Source: a virus | Direction: 5' to 3' (one strand) | Virus record (IMG/VR): IMGVR_UViG_3300034061_000520 | Span: 1 to 34,681 of that record | Length of the DNA stretch: 34,681 nucleotides | Shown: positions 1-6,216 of the stretch, piece after piece | Position numbering within the stretch: the first letter of the stretch is position 1 | Layout of the letters: every line of letters begins with the position of its first letter | Notes under the pieces: generated by a model | Databases searched by the model: none | Told to the model about the DNA's origin: nothing | Seen by the model: the letters and a program-made list of their open reading frames with translations, nothing else | Made by a program: the position numbers and the translations under genes

Positions 1-220
1 TTCTTATGTTCTGCGTCATGCGGCAGCCAATGATCCCTATATGTATATCCCTTGTTTTGAAGGATATTTACATAATGATCTATGGTTTTCTGATTGTCTT
101 GATAGAAGTCAATAACTCGTACCTCACCGCCAGGCACAGTCTGTACGAACCAAATACTTGTATTGTCTGCCCAGCCTAAGTCCCAGAATGTAGATACAGG
201 GATAGACTTATCAACTTGTA
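1..220. repeat. Terminal direct repeat, left copy (circular closure)
   Basis: These 220 bases match 34462-34681 except at two positions: 90 (C here, T at 34551) and 93 (A here, G at 34554). Both differences fall in third codon positions of the terminase gene and are synonymous (Asn and Gln codons). The copy lies inside the terminase reading frame, so it reads as a circular or circularly permuted genome cut at an arbitrary point, not as a phage end with its own function. Confidence 0.95.
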
Positions 221-935
221 TATCTCTGATCCGATCTTCCTCTTGCGCCTTGCGTAGCTCATTAGCGTACACAGCGCCATCTAGCACCTGTCTAGTGTTG
301 CCTTCCCATACATTAAGATATGAGTCCATATCTCGTTCTTTCAAGTCCTCTTTCTCATCTTGCAAGACTTTAGGAAACCAAGGGTTGTCAGACCAGTTAA
401 CCTTTACTACTTTTGCCGACTTAGGCGGCATTACTACGAACCGTTTATAGGTTTCGTCTGTATCTAACTCAGGATTAAAGGTAATCCATATCTCTGAGTT
501 TTCTTTACGAATCGTAGGAATCAGCGTATCCCAGCTAGACTTGCTAGTAGTCTGTGCTTCCTCTACCCAGCAGATGTCTACACCCTCAAACGACTTGATC
601 TTGGTAATGTTGTGCTTTAAGCCTGCAAACAGGAACTCTGTGCCATTCTTACCAAAGATGCTGGTGTTCTGTACCGTGTAGAAGTCCTCTAAGCCTAGCG
701 ACTTGATCTGATCTGCAAGCAGAGCGTGTACCGAGTCACTAATGGAGTTCTGGAACTCACGAGCGCATAAGACTCTAATCTTCTTTCTACGGCCTATAGC
801 AAGCAATACCCTAGCTACTGTCCAAGACTTAGATGAGCCACGACCACCGTAAACGACTTTAAAACGGTAGTCCTCCAGCAAGCACTCTAGCTTCTCTGGA
901 ATCTCAAGACTTAACTTTTCTTCTTCTGCGATCAC
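1..935 (-). CDS. terL: Terminase large subunit, N-terminal part (runs off left edge)
   Basis: This is the DNA-packaging motor ATPase, the 5' part of a gene continued at 34681-34131. Translation from a GTG at 933-935 stays open to base 1. Residues 30-37 are a Walker A (GGRGSSKS) and residues 119-127 a Walker B with paired Glu (VDICWVEEA). The start of the nuclease domain (FWDLGWADNT) follows near the left edge. No ATG exists in frame between the upstream stop and this GTG. The GTG overlaps the TGA of the small terminase gene, which fits translational coupling. Joined across the circle the protein is 421 residues, normal for the PBSX/Terminase_3 type. The family call is firm. Confidence 0.93.
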   Translation of the reverse strand, partial: MIAEEEKLSLEIPEKLECLLEDYRFKVVYGGRGSSKSWTVARVLLAIGRRKKIRVLCAREFQNSISDSVHALLADQIKSLGLEDFYTVQNTSIFGKNGTEFLFAGLKHNITKIKSFEGVDICWVEEAQTTSKSSWDTLIPTIRKENSEIWITFNPELDTDETYKRFVVMPPKSAKVVKVNWSDNPWFPKVLQDEKEDLKERDMDSYLNVWEGNTRQVLDGAVYANELRKAQEEDRIRDIQVDKSIPVSTFWDLGWADNTSIWFVQTVPGGEVRVIDFYQDNQKTIDHYVNILQNKGYTYRDHWLPHDAEHK

Positions 936-1252
936 TCTGGGCGCTTGATAATGAACTCAATCTGCTTTAGTTCGATAGCCTCGCCATCTACACCGCTAAT
1001 CTCTGTAGCCTGCACAGCCTTACCGTCTACCCTGTCGATTACTTCCTTGATGGCCCAAGGCTCACCCTGCTCGGCAGCATCTACTAGCTTTTGTGCGATA
1101 GTGCGTAATTTACGGCTATCCTCTTGAACCAATGCTACTCGTAGCTGGTTGTAGAACAGCTTGCCCTTCTTGCCGTTCTGATTGCCTATAGGCGCTCCAC
1201 CCTTATTAGTTGGAGCAACTTCTACATTATTGTTTTCTTTAGCGTTTTCCAT
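932..1252 (-). CDS. terS: Terminase small subunit-like protein
   Basis: A 106-residue protein immediately upstream of, and overlapping, the large terminase gene. Its N-terminal third holds a basic segment (GGAPIGNQNGKKGK) followed by a helical region and the segment EPWAIKEVIDRVDGKA. That arrangement is typical of small proteins encoded beside phage terminases (DUF5681-like). Small terminases recognise phage DNA and load it on the large subunit, and I infer that role from position and this pattern. The start ATG follows a purine-rich GGGAATGG stretch. It could instead be an accessory packaging protein. Confidence 0.75.
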   Translation of the reverse strand: MENAKENNNVEVAPTNKGGAPIGNQNGKKGKLFYNQLRVALVQEDSRKLRTIAQKLVDAAEQGEPWAIKEVIDRVDGKAVQATEISGVDGEAIELKQIEFIIKRPE

Positions 1253-1291
1253 GCCATTCCCTTTGGGTTGATGGTTGATGATGTAGCTATT

Positions 1292-1822
1292 CTACAACAG
1301 TTTCTTTATTCCGTAGAAGTAAAGATCCTTTGTAACATCCCCTACTCCAAACTCATACACAGAAAACATACTGTCTAAGTCAAAGTTCTCTACAAAGTCT
1401 TGCTCTGTTAAGTTCTTGTAGTAGTCACCGCAAAATGGTGCGTCTGCTGGGCTAGTGCGTTTAGTGCCATGTTCTGCTCTGCCGGTAGTGGCGCAGGACA
1501 TAACGATTAGGCCGTCAGGCTTTACCATTCTGTGCATATTGGCGAATGTAGCTACCCAGTCAGGGTTATGCTCAAAGCACTCACAAGAGATTACCGTATC
1601 GAATGTATTGTCTGGAGAATCGTAGTCCTGCCCTTGGCAGACAACATCTACGCCCCTGCCTTGACCTAGATCAATTCCAATGTACTCGCAGCCTGTAAAG
1701 AACTGCCTTACGCTACCGTTAATGTCTAAGCTGCCAACTTCCAATACCTTACAATTTGCAAAGTTATTGGGATAAAAGTGGGCTACACCTCTTACAAAAT
1801 CAAACTGTTGTTGATGGGCCAT
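1292..1822 (-). CDS. Class I SAM-dependent methyltransferase
   Basis: A 176-residue protein with the Rossmann methyltransferase layout. Motif I is VLEVGSLDING (about residues 26-36), motif II ends in YIGIDLGQG, and an acidic strand (DTVISCECFEH) comes before the post-motif segment with MVKPDGLIVMSC. It resembles the Methyltransf_11 group, which acts on small molecules, sugars or proteins; the substrate cannot be read here. It lies between packaging genes and small basic proteins in the late unit, and starts 1 bp after the next upstream gene's stop. It may act with the phage's glycosyltransferases on a surface sugar, which is inference. Confidence 0.8.
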   Translation of the reverse strand: MAHQQQFDFVRGVAHFYPNNFANCKVLEVGSLDINGSVRQFFTGCEYIGIDLGQGRGVDVVCQGQDYDSPDNTFDTVISCECFEHNPDWVATFANMHRMVKPDGLIVMSCATTGRAEHGTKRTSPADAPFCGDYYKNLTEQDFVENFDLDSMFSVYEFGVGDVTKDLYFYGIKKLL

Positions 1823-2113
1823 TTACCATTTAACCTTGTTGGCCCAGAACGCTGCGCTCATCTTGCCTTTAGCTATGTTCTTAGCGTGTCTTGCTTTGAA
1901 ACTCTTGCGTCTAGCTTTGTTAGCCATTGATTCGCCTTCTTTGGCTGGGCTACCGCTTACGCCCTGCTGACCGAATCGGATTGTCTTTACTTTATCGCCT
2001 TCTTTAGCCACCACTACATGGCTTTTAGTGGGATGGTTTGGTGTGCGTTTGGGCTTGTTAAATCCGTCTACGCCCATGCGCTCTAGGATTCCAGCAGCCT
2101 CACGGACTTTCAT
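1823..2113 (-). CDS. Conserved basic phage protein, function unknown
   Basis: A 96-residue, strongly basic protein. It opens with KVREAAGILERMGVDGFNKP, has a central segment (SHVVVAKEGDKVKTIRFGQQ) and ends in a Lys/Arg-rich helix (KARHAKNIAKGKMSAAFW). I recognise the overall pattern from unannotated genes near phage terminases but cannot name a function. Charge and position suggest nucleic-acid contact, perhaps in packaging. The start overlaps the stop of the upstream small gene by ATGA. Confidence 0.75.
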   Translation of the reverse strand: MKVREAAGILERMGVDGFNKPKRTPNHPTKSHVVVAKEGDKVKTIRFGQQGVSGSPAKEGESMANKARRKSFKARHAKNIAKGKMSAAFWANKVKW

Positions 2114-2268
2114 TTTTTATAACGGGCAGACTTTGCGGCTTCGCTAATAGCAATGGCCATAGCTTGCTTTGGTTTGGTTACTTTGCTACCAGAGCTAGAC
2201 TTTAGTTTGCCTTCTTTGTACTCGCCCATTACTTTGCCGATCTTGGCTTGTTTTTTGCTCATCATCAT
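2110..2268 (-). CDS. Small DUF6496-like basic protein
   Basis: A 52-residue protein with the pattern KIGKVMGEYKEGKLKSSSG followed by KVTKPKQAMAIAISEA, characteristic of the DUF6496 family of small phage and bacterial proteins of unknown role. Three consecutive ATG codons (2260-2268) open the frame. The first overlaps the upstream gene's TGA as ATGA, so the exact start is uncertain by up to two residues. The stop overlaps the start of the 96-residue gene the same way, forming a coupled chain of small basic proteins. Confidence 0.75.
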   Translation of the reverse strand: MMMSKKQAKIGKVMGEYKEGKLKSSSGSKVTKPKQAMAIAISEAAKSARYKK

Positions 2269-2423
2269 TTTTTGGCTTTCATTGGTTTGGCTGTCTTGGC
2301 GGCTGCCTTAAATGCGGCTGCGGTTGGTGCGCCTTTAGTGCCTGGCTTACGCATCTTTTCGCCCGATCCTTCGGCAATGCGTTTTTTCTTGGCTGCAATG
2401 TTTCCGTAAAGACTATTCTTCAT
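2265..2423 (-). CDS. Small Lys/Ala-rich basic protein
   Basis: A 52-residue protein beginning MKNSLYGNIAAKKKRIAEGS and continuing with KMRKPGTKGAPTAAAFKAAA. The composition is histone-tail-like (Lys, Ala, Pro, Gly). It overlaps its neighbours by 4 bp downstream and 11 bp upstream, as expected of a tightly packed operon. I recall the pattern from phage genomes near packaging genes but know no function. DNA binding is plausible from charge only. Confidence 0.75.
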   Translation of the reverse strand: MKNSLYGNIAAKKKRIAEGSGEKMRKPGTKGAPTAAAFKAAAKTAKPMKAKK

Positions 2424-2775
2424 CTTCCATCTCCATTTCTTCTTCGCCTACTGCTTCCCATGCCATGCAACCGTTTTCTGAGTCGCATACAAAATCAAAG
2501 ATGTCGCAATGGCCTTTACCTTTAGGTACGCCACAATCAGCCATATCAGTATTGAAATACTCACAAGCCTTACATTTTCCTTCGCCATCTTTCTTAGACC
2601 CATAATCAGCCGTTAAAACAGCCTTTTTCATATTGCCTTTGTTGATGTCGGCATCCATTGTAGATAATGGGCAGGAGCTTTTGTCCTCGGCTAGTAAGCC
2701 GCCATCTTCCTTTTTGCCCATCTTGGGCTTATCGCCAAGCAGACCAATCATAATGGTAGTTTTTTCTGGATTCAT
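2413..2775 (-). CDS. Cys-rich acidic-tailed protein, possible metal binding
   Basis: A 120-residue protein counted from ATG 2775. An upstream TTG at 2799, preceded by AGGA, would add eight residues. The C-terminal half carries spaced cysteines (KCKACEYF, ADCGVPKGKGHC, FVCDSENGC), suggesting a zinc- or iron-binding fold. It ends in a run of Glu and Asp/Met. The N-terminal half is charged and low in structure. Function is unknown. It sits between a glycosyltransferase and small basic proteins in the late unit. Confidence 0.7.
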   Translation of the reverse strand: MNPEKTTIMIGLLGDKPKMGKKEDGGLLAEDKSSCPLSTMDADINKGNMKKAVLTADYGSKKDGEGKCKACEYFNTDMADCGVPKGKGHCDIFDFVCDSENGCMAWEAVGEEEMEMEDEE

Positions 2776-2844
2776 AGCAATCTCACAAATTTTGGGCAAA
2801 GGTTTCCTAGCACAATTTTACCCTATTTTTGATTGTCAAGGAAA

Positions 2845-3543
2845 TTATTTAAACCACACATCGTATAGCTCCGGCATAAATATTTTAATCCATGCTTGTG
2901 CTTCTAGGTCATTCTTTTGGTGATCCATTCCAATGGTCTGGCTGCCCACATGGTGAACATACGAACGACTAACATAGTTTACAAATCCATTTGCTCTCAT
3001 CTCTAGACATTGAATATCGTCTGAGTACCAGTTAATTGGCTTGTAATCTATCCATGCCTCTCGGCTTACCCAACCAAACAAAGGAGAAAGCACATCGTAC
3101 TTAATAACAGCATCTTCCTCTATGTAGCGCACCCCATTACGCTTTGAGCCTTCTCTAATGTTTTGTAGCCCACGCACATAATCCGATCTGCTGCACACCC
3201 AGCCTAGTTTGTGGTTTTTTAACAACACTACATCTTCCATCAATTTAGAGTAGCTACTAGGGGTTAATACTATGTCATCGTTGGCAACAATAATCTCAGG
3301 GAACATAGCAAACGCATACCGCACCGCATCATTGTATGAGTCACCATAGTTTGTGCCGTTATTAGGCAGATTGATGGTTTGGTGTCTAGGAAGCTCTAGA
3401 TCGCTCCCAGAGATGATTACGGTTACATCTAGTGGCACATACTGGTCAATAGACGCAAACAGCACAGGAAGGCATTTAGCCGTCTTGGTGGCTATTACTA
3501 TGGCAGGCTTGGCAGACGAATCGTTGGTATATCCCATTGCCAT
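2845..3543 (-). CDS. Glycosyltransferase-like protein (GT-A type)
   Basis: A 232-residue protein with a GT-A-like layout. Early strands are AIVIATKTAK and VTVIISGSD. A nucleotide-sugar loop follows with NNGTNYGDSYNDAVRYAF, then the acidic metal site VANDDIV (DXD-like) and a later YSDDIQC segment. It would transfer a sugar to an unknown acceptor. The start follows GGAG at good spacing (ATGGAGATATATGG). The first ~11 residues are atypical for the fold and overlap a 60-residue frame with a zinc-ribbon pattern. It is one of three such genes in the window. Confidence 0.75.
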   Translation of the reverse strand: MAMGYTNDSSAKPAIVIATKTAKCLPVLFASIDQYVPLDVTVIISGSDLELPRHQTINLPNNGTNYGDSYNDAVRYAFAMFPEIIVANDDIVLTPSSYSKLMEDVVLLKNHKLGWVCSRSDYVRGLQNIREGSKRNGVRYIEEDAVIKYDVLSPLFGWVSREAWIDYKPINWYSDDIQCLEMRANGFVNYVSRSYVHHVGSQTIGMDHQKNDLEAQAWIKIFMPELYDVWFK

Positions 3544-3658
3544 ATATCTCCATCATTCCATTTTCAGTCGATTTGCTGATCTTGCACCGTGAGCAGGTTC
3601 GTATAGTGATTTGACCTTGCTTTTTTATCCAGCTCGTGCTGGAGTCGTTTTTTTGCAT
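3476..3658 (-). CDS. Possible overlapping small zinc-ribbon protein
   Basis: A 60-residue frame bridges the end of the late-regulator gene and the start of the glycosyltransferase gene. It contains TCSRCKISKSTENG and, 20 residues on, RFVCQACHSN, a CxxC...CxxC pattern as in small phage zinc ribbons. It overlaps the first 23 codons of the glycosyltransferase in another frame. Either this is a true overlapping gene or a chance pattern. The spacing of the two Cys pairs favours a real gene, and the lack of a clear ribosome site argues against it. Confidence 0.4.
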   Translation of the reverse strand: MQKNDSSTSWIKKQGQITIRTCSRCKISKSTENGMMEIYGNGIYQRFVCQACHSNSHQDG

Positions 3659-3968
3659 TTTGTAAATCTGCTTCTATTCTGTGTACTGTCGTTCTTGCTG
3701 CATTAGCAAGCTGGTTAATGGATGCGTAAGGATGGCTTACATATCTCAGTTTAAGAGCTTGCCGCAGATTTAATGGTAAACCCTTAATCGCCTGCTCGAT
3801 TAAATCACCGTCTACGCTATCCGGCTCATAATGCGGCTCTGCTTCTGCATAAAGATTACCTAGCTCTGGAATGTAATTCTTTTCAAACGAGCGACAGGTT
3901 GTTTCTACTTGTGGGCCAATTACCCCATAAGATACATACCAAGCCCAGTTCTGTAATCTAGATTCCAT
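3564..3968 (-). CDS. Late-transcription regulator-like protein (sigma region 4-like helix-turn-helix)
   Basis: A 134-residue protein whose C-terminal half reads like a sigma-factor region 4 or Q/ArpU-type activator: LPLNLRQALKLRYVSHPYAS, then INQLANAARTTVHRIEADLQ as the recognition helices. The N-terminus (WAWYVSYG) is typical of phage antitermination or late-activator proteins. It is the first gene of the long late unit. I infer that it turns on packaging, virion and lysis genes. It is transcribed from the divergent AT-rich gap 3969-4053. Confidence 0.65.
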   Translation of the reverse strand: MESRLQNWAWYVSYGVIGPQVETTCRSFEKNYIPELGNLYAEAEPHYEPDSVDGDLIEQAIKGLPLNLRQALKLRYVSHPYASINQLANAARTTVHRIEADLQNAKKRLQHELDKKARSNHYTNLLTVQDQQID

Positions 3969-4053
3969 ATATCAGTAGTAAAATCCTTATATGTAGAATA
4001 TTATACAACTAGATTTATTGTATTATATTCAATATCTTAAAGCAAAGGTATAT
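3969..4053. promoter_or_regulatory. Divergent promoter region with a 16-bp near-palindrome
   Basis: An 85-bp, very AT-rich gap lies between the minus-strand late regulator and the plus-strand phosphoesterase gene. Bases 3992-4007 (TGTAGAATATTATACA) are palindromic except for one pair and contain a TGTAGA hexamer like those at the early promoters. A minus-strand TATAAT lies at 4005-4000 within it, so a bound protein would cover a -10 box. I see no convincing -35 for either direction. AAAGG at about 4044-4048 is the ribosome site of the rightward gene. Confidence 0.45.
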
Positions 4054-5013
4054 ATGGCTAATTATCACTTAACAGATGATGAGTGGATTGCTTCTTGGAG
4101 AACGATTGGCAGCCCTACCAAGTTTGCTAAAAAACACGGTATTGCAATACGCAATGTTATGGCTAGGCGTAGAGCATTAGAAAATAAGCATGGAATTATT
4201 CTTGATACTTTTGCAAGCGAAAACCCAGCCTACTTTAAGAAGGTAGATCAAACGCCTGGGCATACTCGCAGGGGCATGGATATAGAAAAAGGCAGGGTCA
4301 TTGTATTTAGCGATGCTCACTTCTGGCCTGACGAAACAACTACCGCATTTAAAGCCTTACTTGAAATGATTAAGGAGCATAAACCTACAGCTATTGTCTG
4401 TAATGGCGATGCGCTAGATGGCGCTAATATCAGCCGCTTTCCTAGAGCAGACTGGTCTAAGCTGCCTACGGTTAAAGAGGAACTAGAGGCTTGCCAACAT
4501 TTTCTAGGGGAGATTGAAAAAGTAGCAAAAGGGGCTAAGATGTTTTGGCCTCTTGGTAATCACGATCAACGCTTAGAGATGTCAATAGTCGCTAACTTGC
4601 CTGCTTTTGAAGGTGTGCGTGGGACTACGCTAAAAGAGTATTTTCCATTGTGGCAGCCTTGCTGGTCTTTTTGGATTAACGAGGATACTTGCATCAAGCA
4701 TCGCTGGAAAGGCGGCTGGACTGGCGGTAGGAATAACGCCATGAACTCAGGCGTTAATATGATTACAGGTCATACCCATGTGCTTTCAGCCATCCCAGTA
4801 GCAGACTATAACGGTACTCGATGGGGCGTTCAGACTGGGACATTGGCTGATCCGCACTCCCAGCAGTTTGCTTACACAGAAGATACTCCTAAAGACTGGG
4901 GGCAGGGCTTTGTAATGTTAAGTTTTGAACATAAGAAAATGTTGCAGCCTGAGATCGTGCGAGTTGCCGGAGAAGATTTAGTAGATTTTCGTGGCGCATT
5001 GCACAAAGTTTAG
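4054..5013 (+). CDS. Calcineurin-like metallophosphoesterase
   Basis: A 319-residue enzyme with the full metallophosphoesterase signature: D87xH89 (SDAHF), GD119-xx-D122 (NGDALDG), GNHD at 168-171, and GHTH near residue 237. These ligate two metals in phosphodiesterases and phosphatases. Residues 1-50 look like a helix-turn-helix (PTKFAKKHGIAIRNVMARRR), an unusual extra for this family that hints at DNA targeting. ATG 4054 is chosen over an upstream TTG at 4018 because AAAGG sits just before it. It pairs with the SprT-like gene on an isolated plus-strand segment. Confidence 0.88.
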   Translation: MANYHLTDDEWIASWRTIGSPTKFAKKHGIAIRNVMARRRALENKHGIILDTFASENPAYFKKVDQTPGHTRRGMDIEKGRVIVFSDAHFWPDETTTAFKALLEMIKEHKPTAIVCNGDALDGANISRFPRADWSKLPTVKEELEACQHFLGEIEKVAKGAKMFWPLGNHDQRLEMSIVANLPAFEGVRGTTLKEYFPLWQPCWSFWINEDTCIKHRWKGGWTGGRNNAMNSGVNMITGHTHVLSAIPVADYNGTRWGVQTGTLADPHSQQFAYTEDTPKDWGQGFVMLSFEHKKMLQPEIVRVAGEDLVDFRGALHKV

Positions 5014-5014
5014 C

Positions 5015-5038
5015 GCATGAAGGCATGAAGGCATGAAA
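5015..5038 (+). repeat. Three tandem 8-bp units carrying AAGG and ATG
   Basis: The unit GCATGAAG occurs three times back to back (last base A in copy three) between the phosphoesterase stop and the SprT-like start. Each unit holds an ATG and the first two also supply AAGG. Only the third ATG opens the long frame. The first two give the three-codon frame ATG AAG GCA TGA. Confidence 0.8.
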
Positions 5039-5389
5039 CTGACCCCAGCCGTACTTAGGAACTTATACGCTTCTTTAGCGTGTTGCTATCCGTACAGTCG
5101 TTGGAAGATGCCGCTACCAGAAGAAGTGGATTTTGTAGTTACTGCCGATCCTGAGATTATGGGAACATATCTTTTAGATGCAGGCGAGGATGACTATGAA
5201 CATACCGTTACCGTATCATCAGCTAGGTGCGGTCATTACTACACCGTAATAACTACGCTATGCCATGAGATGATTCACATGAGCTTTCATCGGCAAAAGG
5301 GCGATAGATGGCTACATCATGGAAAAGCATTTAGAGATCGCTGCAAACTTGTAGCTACAGAACTCGGTCTAGATCCCTTGGAACTTTAA
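5033..5389 (+). CDS. SprT-like zinc metalloprotease domain protein
   Basis: A 118-residue protein with HEMIH at residues 78-82 and a further His in LHHGKAF at 95-96, the SprT/Spartan zinc-site arrangement. In cellular relatives such domains cut DNA-crosslinked proteins; the phage role is unknown. The length equals a bare SprT domain with no extra zinc finger. The start is the third ATG of a tandem 8-bp repeat. The stop codon interleaves with that of the convergent nuclease gene at 5386-5389, leaving no intergenic terminator. Confidence 0.82.
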   Translation: MKLTPAVLRNLYASLACCYPYSRWKMPLPEEVDFVVTADPEIMGTYLLDAGEDDYEHTVTVSSARCGHYYTVITTLCHEMIHMSFHRQKGDRWLHHGKAFRDRCKLVATELGLDPLEL

Positions 5390-5667
5390 GCCGACTCTCC
5401 CAGTCTTTTGCTGACCGACTCCAAGAGTTCCGTGAAGGTAATTCCCCATTTAGTTTCAAAACCTTTTGCACCCAATCCGTGAACACCATCGTTTCCCCTA
5501 TGGTGTTCTGGGCATAACGGCAGGACAGGGGATGTAGACCGTTTAGCTCCGTAACGACGCACATGATGGAGTTCTGCCTCAGAGCCTTCAATCCCAAGGA
5601 CTTCGGAACAGAGAATACATCCGAGTCTGGCAATCTTGCTAAGTGCGATCTTTTCATTTTTTGTCAT
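5386..5667 (-). CDS. Ref-like HNH nuclease (RecA-dependent nuclease family)
   Basis: A 93-residue protein from ATG 5667. The zinc/HNH ligands are C17 and C20 (CILC), H34-H35 (ELHHVRRYG), C52 with H55-H56 (LCPEHHRGN) and H63 (GVHGLG). The end resembles GFETKWGITFTELLESV. This matches the Ref family known from phage P1, a nuclease acting with RecA. It is the last gene of the leftward early unit. ATG 5667 overlaps the stop of the upstream 25-residue gene as ATGA. An upstream TTG at 5757 would add 30 residues that do not fit the family. Confidence 0.8.
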   Translation of the reverse strand: MTKNEKIALSKIARLGCILCSEVLGIEGSEAELHHVRRYGAKRSTSPVLPLCPEHHRGNDGVHGLGAKGFETKWGITFTELLESVSKRLGESA

Positions 5668-5741
5668 TTCATCCCAAGCCAAATTGATAAGCCAAAGCAA
5701 ATCATAATATAAACGCCCATGTAGTATGGCAGATCGCTCAT
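5664..5741 (-). CDS. 25-residue single-pass membrane peptide
   Basis: A tiny gene linked by ATGA overlaps on both sides: its ATG overlaps the upstream stop (5738-5741) and its TGA overlaps the Ref-like start (5664-5667). The peptide is nearly all one hydrophobic helix (YYMGVYIMICFGLSIWLGMK). The double coupling argues that it is translated. Its function is unknown. Membrane location is inferred from composition. Confidence 0.6.
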   Translation of the reverse strand: MSDLPYYMGVYIMICFGLSIWLGMK

Positions 5742-6064
5742 TGAGTAGCCCTATCAATAGTACGATTGGTTGCTTCCTGGCTGCGCCATATTTCGATCCT
5801 AGCCTGTGCCGCTATTAGCTGCCACTTTAGTTTTTCCTCTATTTCTACGGCTTCTTTAAGCCCTTTTAGCAAAGTAATGTAATCGTCTGTGGCGTAGGCT
5901 TCCATCTCTTTAGCAGCAATGCTAGAGGCGCTGGACTCCAGCATGAGCTTACTTTTAGCAGATCGCAGATAGTTCTCTATATAAGTTCTATTTGCTTTTG
6001 CTTCGGCAAAGACTCCTGATTGCTTGATGATGAACTCGACTGCTTTGTTCGGGCTAGTGTCCAT
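5738..6064 (-). CDS. Conserved phage protein, helical, unknown function
   Basis: A 108-residue protein from ATG 6064. It is helix-rich with the pattern VEFIIKQSGVFAEAKANRTY near the start, a central SSIAAKEMEAYATDDY, and LKWQLIAAQARIEIWRSQEA near the end. I recognise this arrangement from phage early regions where it is left unnamed. An upstream ATG (6160) would lengthen it, but that extension lies inside the preceding gene and does not fit the pattern. It overlaps the upstream gene by 88 bp in another frame. Confidence 0.7.
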   Translation of the reverse strand: MDTSPNKAVEFIIKQSGVFAEAKANRTYIENYLRSAKSKLMLESSASSIAAKEMEAYATDDYITLLKGLKEAVEIEEKLKWQLIAAQARIEIWRSQEATNRTIDRATQ

Positions 6065-6216
6065 TGCCTTGTCATTTCCTCTGTTAGTTTTTGATACCCA
6101 GCCTCTCCACGCTTTTCGTAGATTAAGGCTAGTTGTTTTCGTCTTTTTGCTAAGGGCCAAGAAAGCAGGTCTTTAGCCTCGCAGATGTTTCTCCATTCCT
6201 CGCTGCTCGTATCCAT
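5977..6216 (-). CDS. Small conserved phage protein with Ser-rich tail
   Basis: A 79-residue protein. The front half (EEWRNICEAKDLLSWPLAKR, then ALIYEKRGEAGYQKLTEEM) follows a recurring pattern of short phage proteins (DUF7696-like). The last ~28 residues are low complexity (six Ser in a row) and overlap the next gene in another frame, so that tail may be shaped by the overlapping gene. It also overlaps the methyltransferase end by 44 bp. Function is unknown. Confidence 0.6.
   Translation of the reverse strand: MDTSSEEWRNICEAKDLLSWPLAKRRKQLALIYEKRGEAGYQKLTEEMTRQWTLARTKQSSSSSSNQESLPKQKQIELI

Noticed and set aside
1-220. Treating the terminal repeat as true physical phage ends
   Set aside because: It cuts the terminase gene in the middle and shows strain-type differences, so an arbitrary assembly break is simpler.
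163-450. A 95-codon plus-strand frame
   Set aside because: It is antisense to the terminase gene, which has clear Walker motifs and continues across the circle.
1282-1296. TGTAG-5-CTACA inverted repeat between the methyltransferase and TerS genes as an operator
   Set aside because: It lies inside the late unit with no promoter boxes nearby, and such short pairs are expected by chance.
5355-5657. A 100-codon minus-strand frame
   Set aside because: It lies in another frame of the Ref-like gene, whose zinc ligands fix the correct frame.
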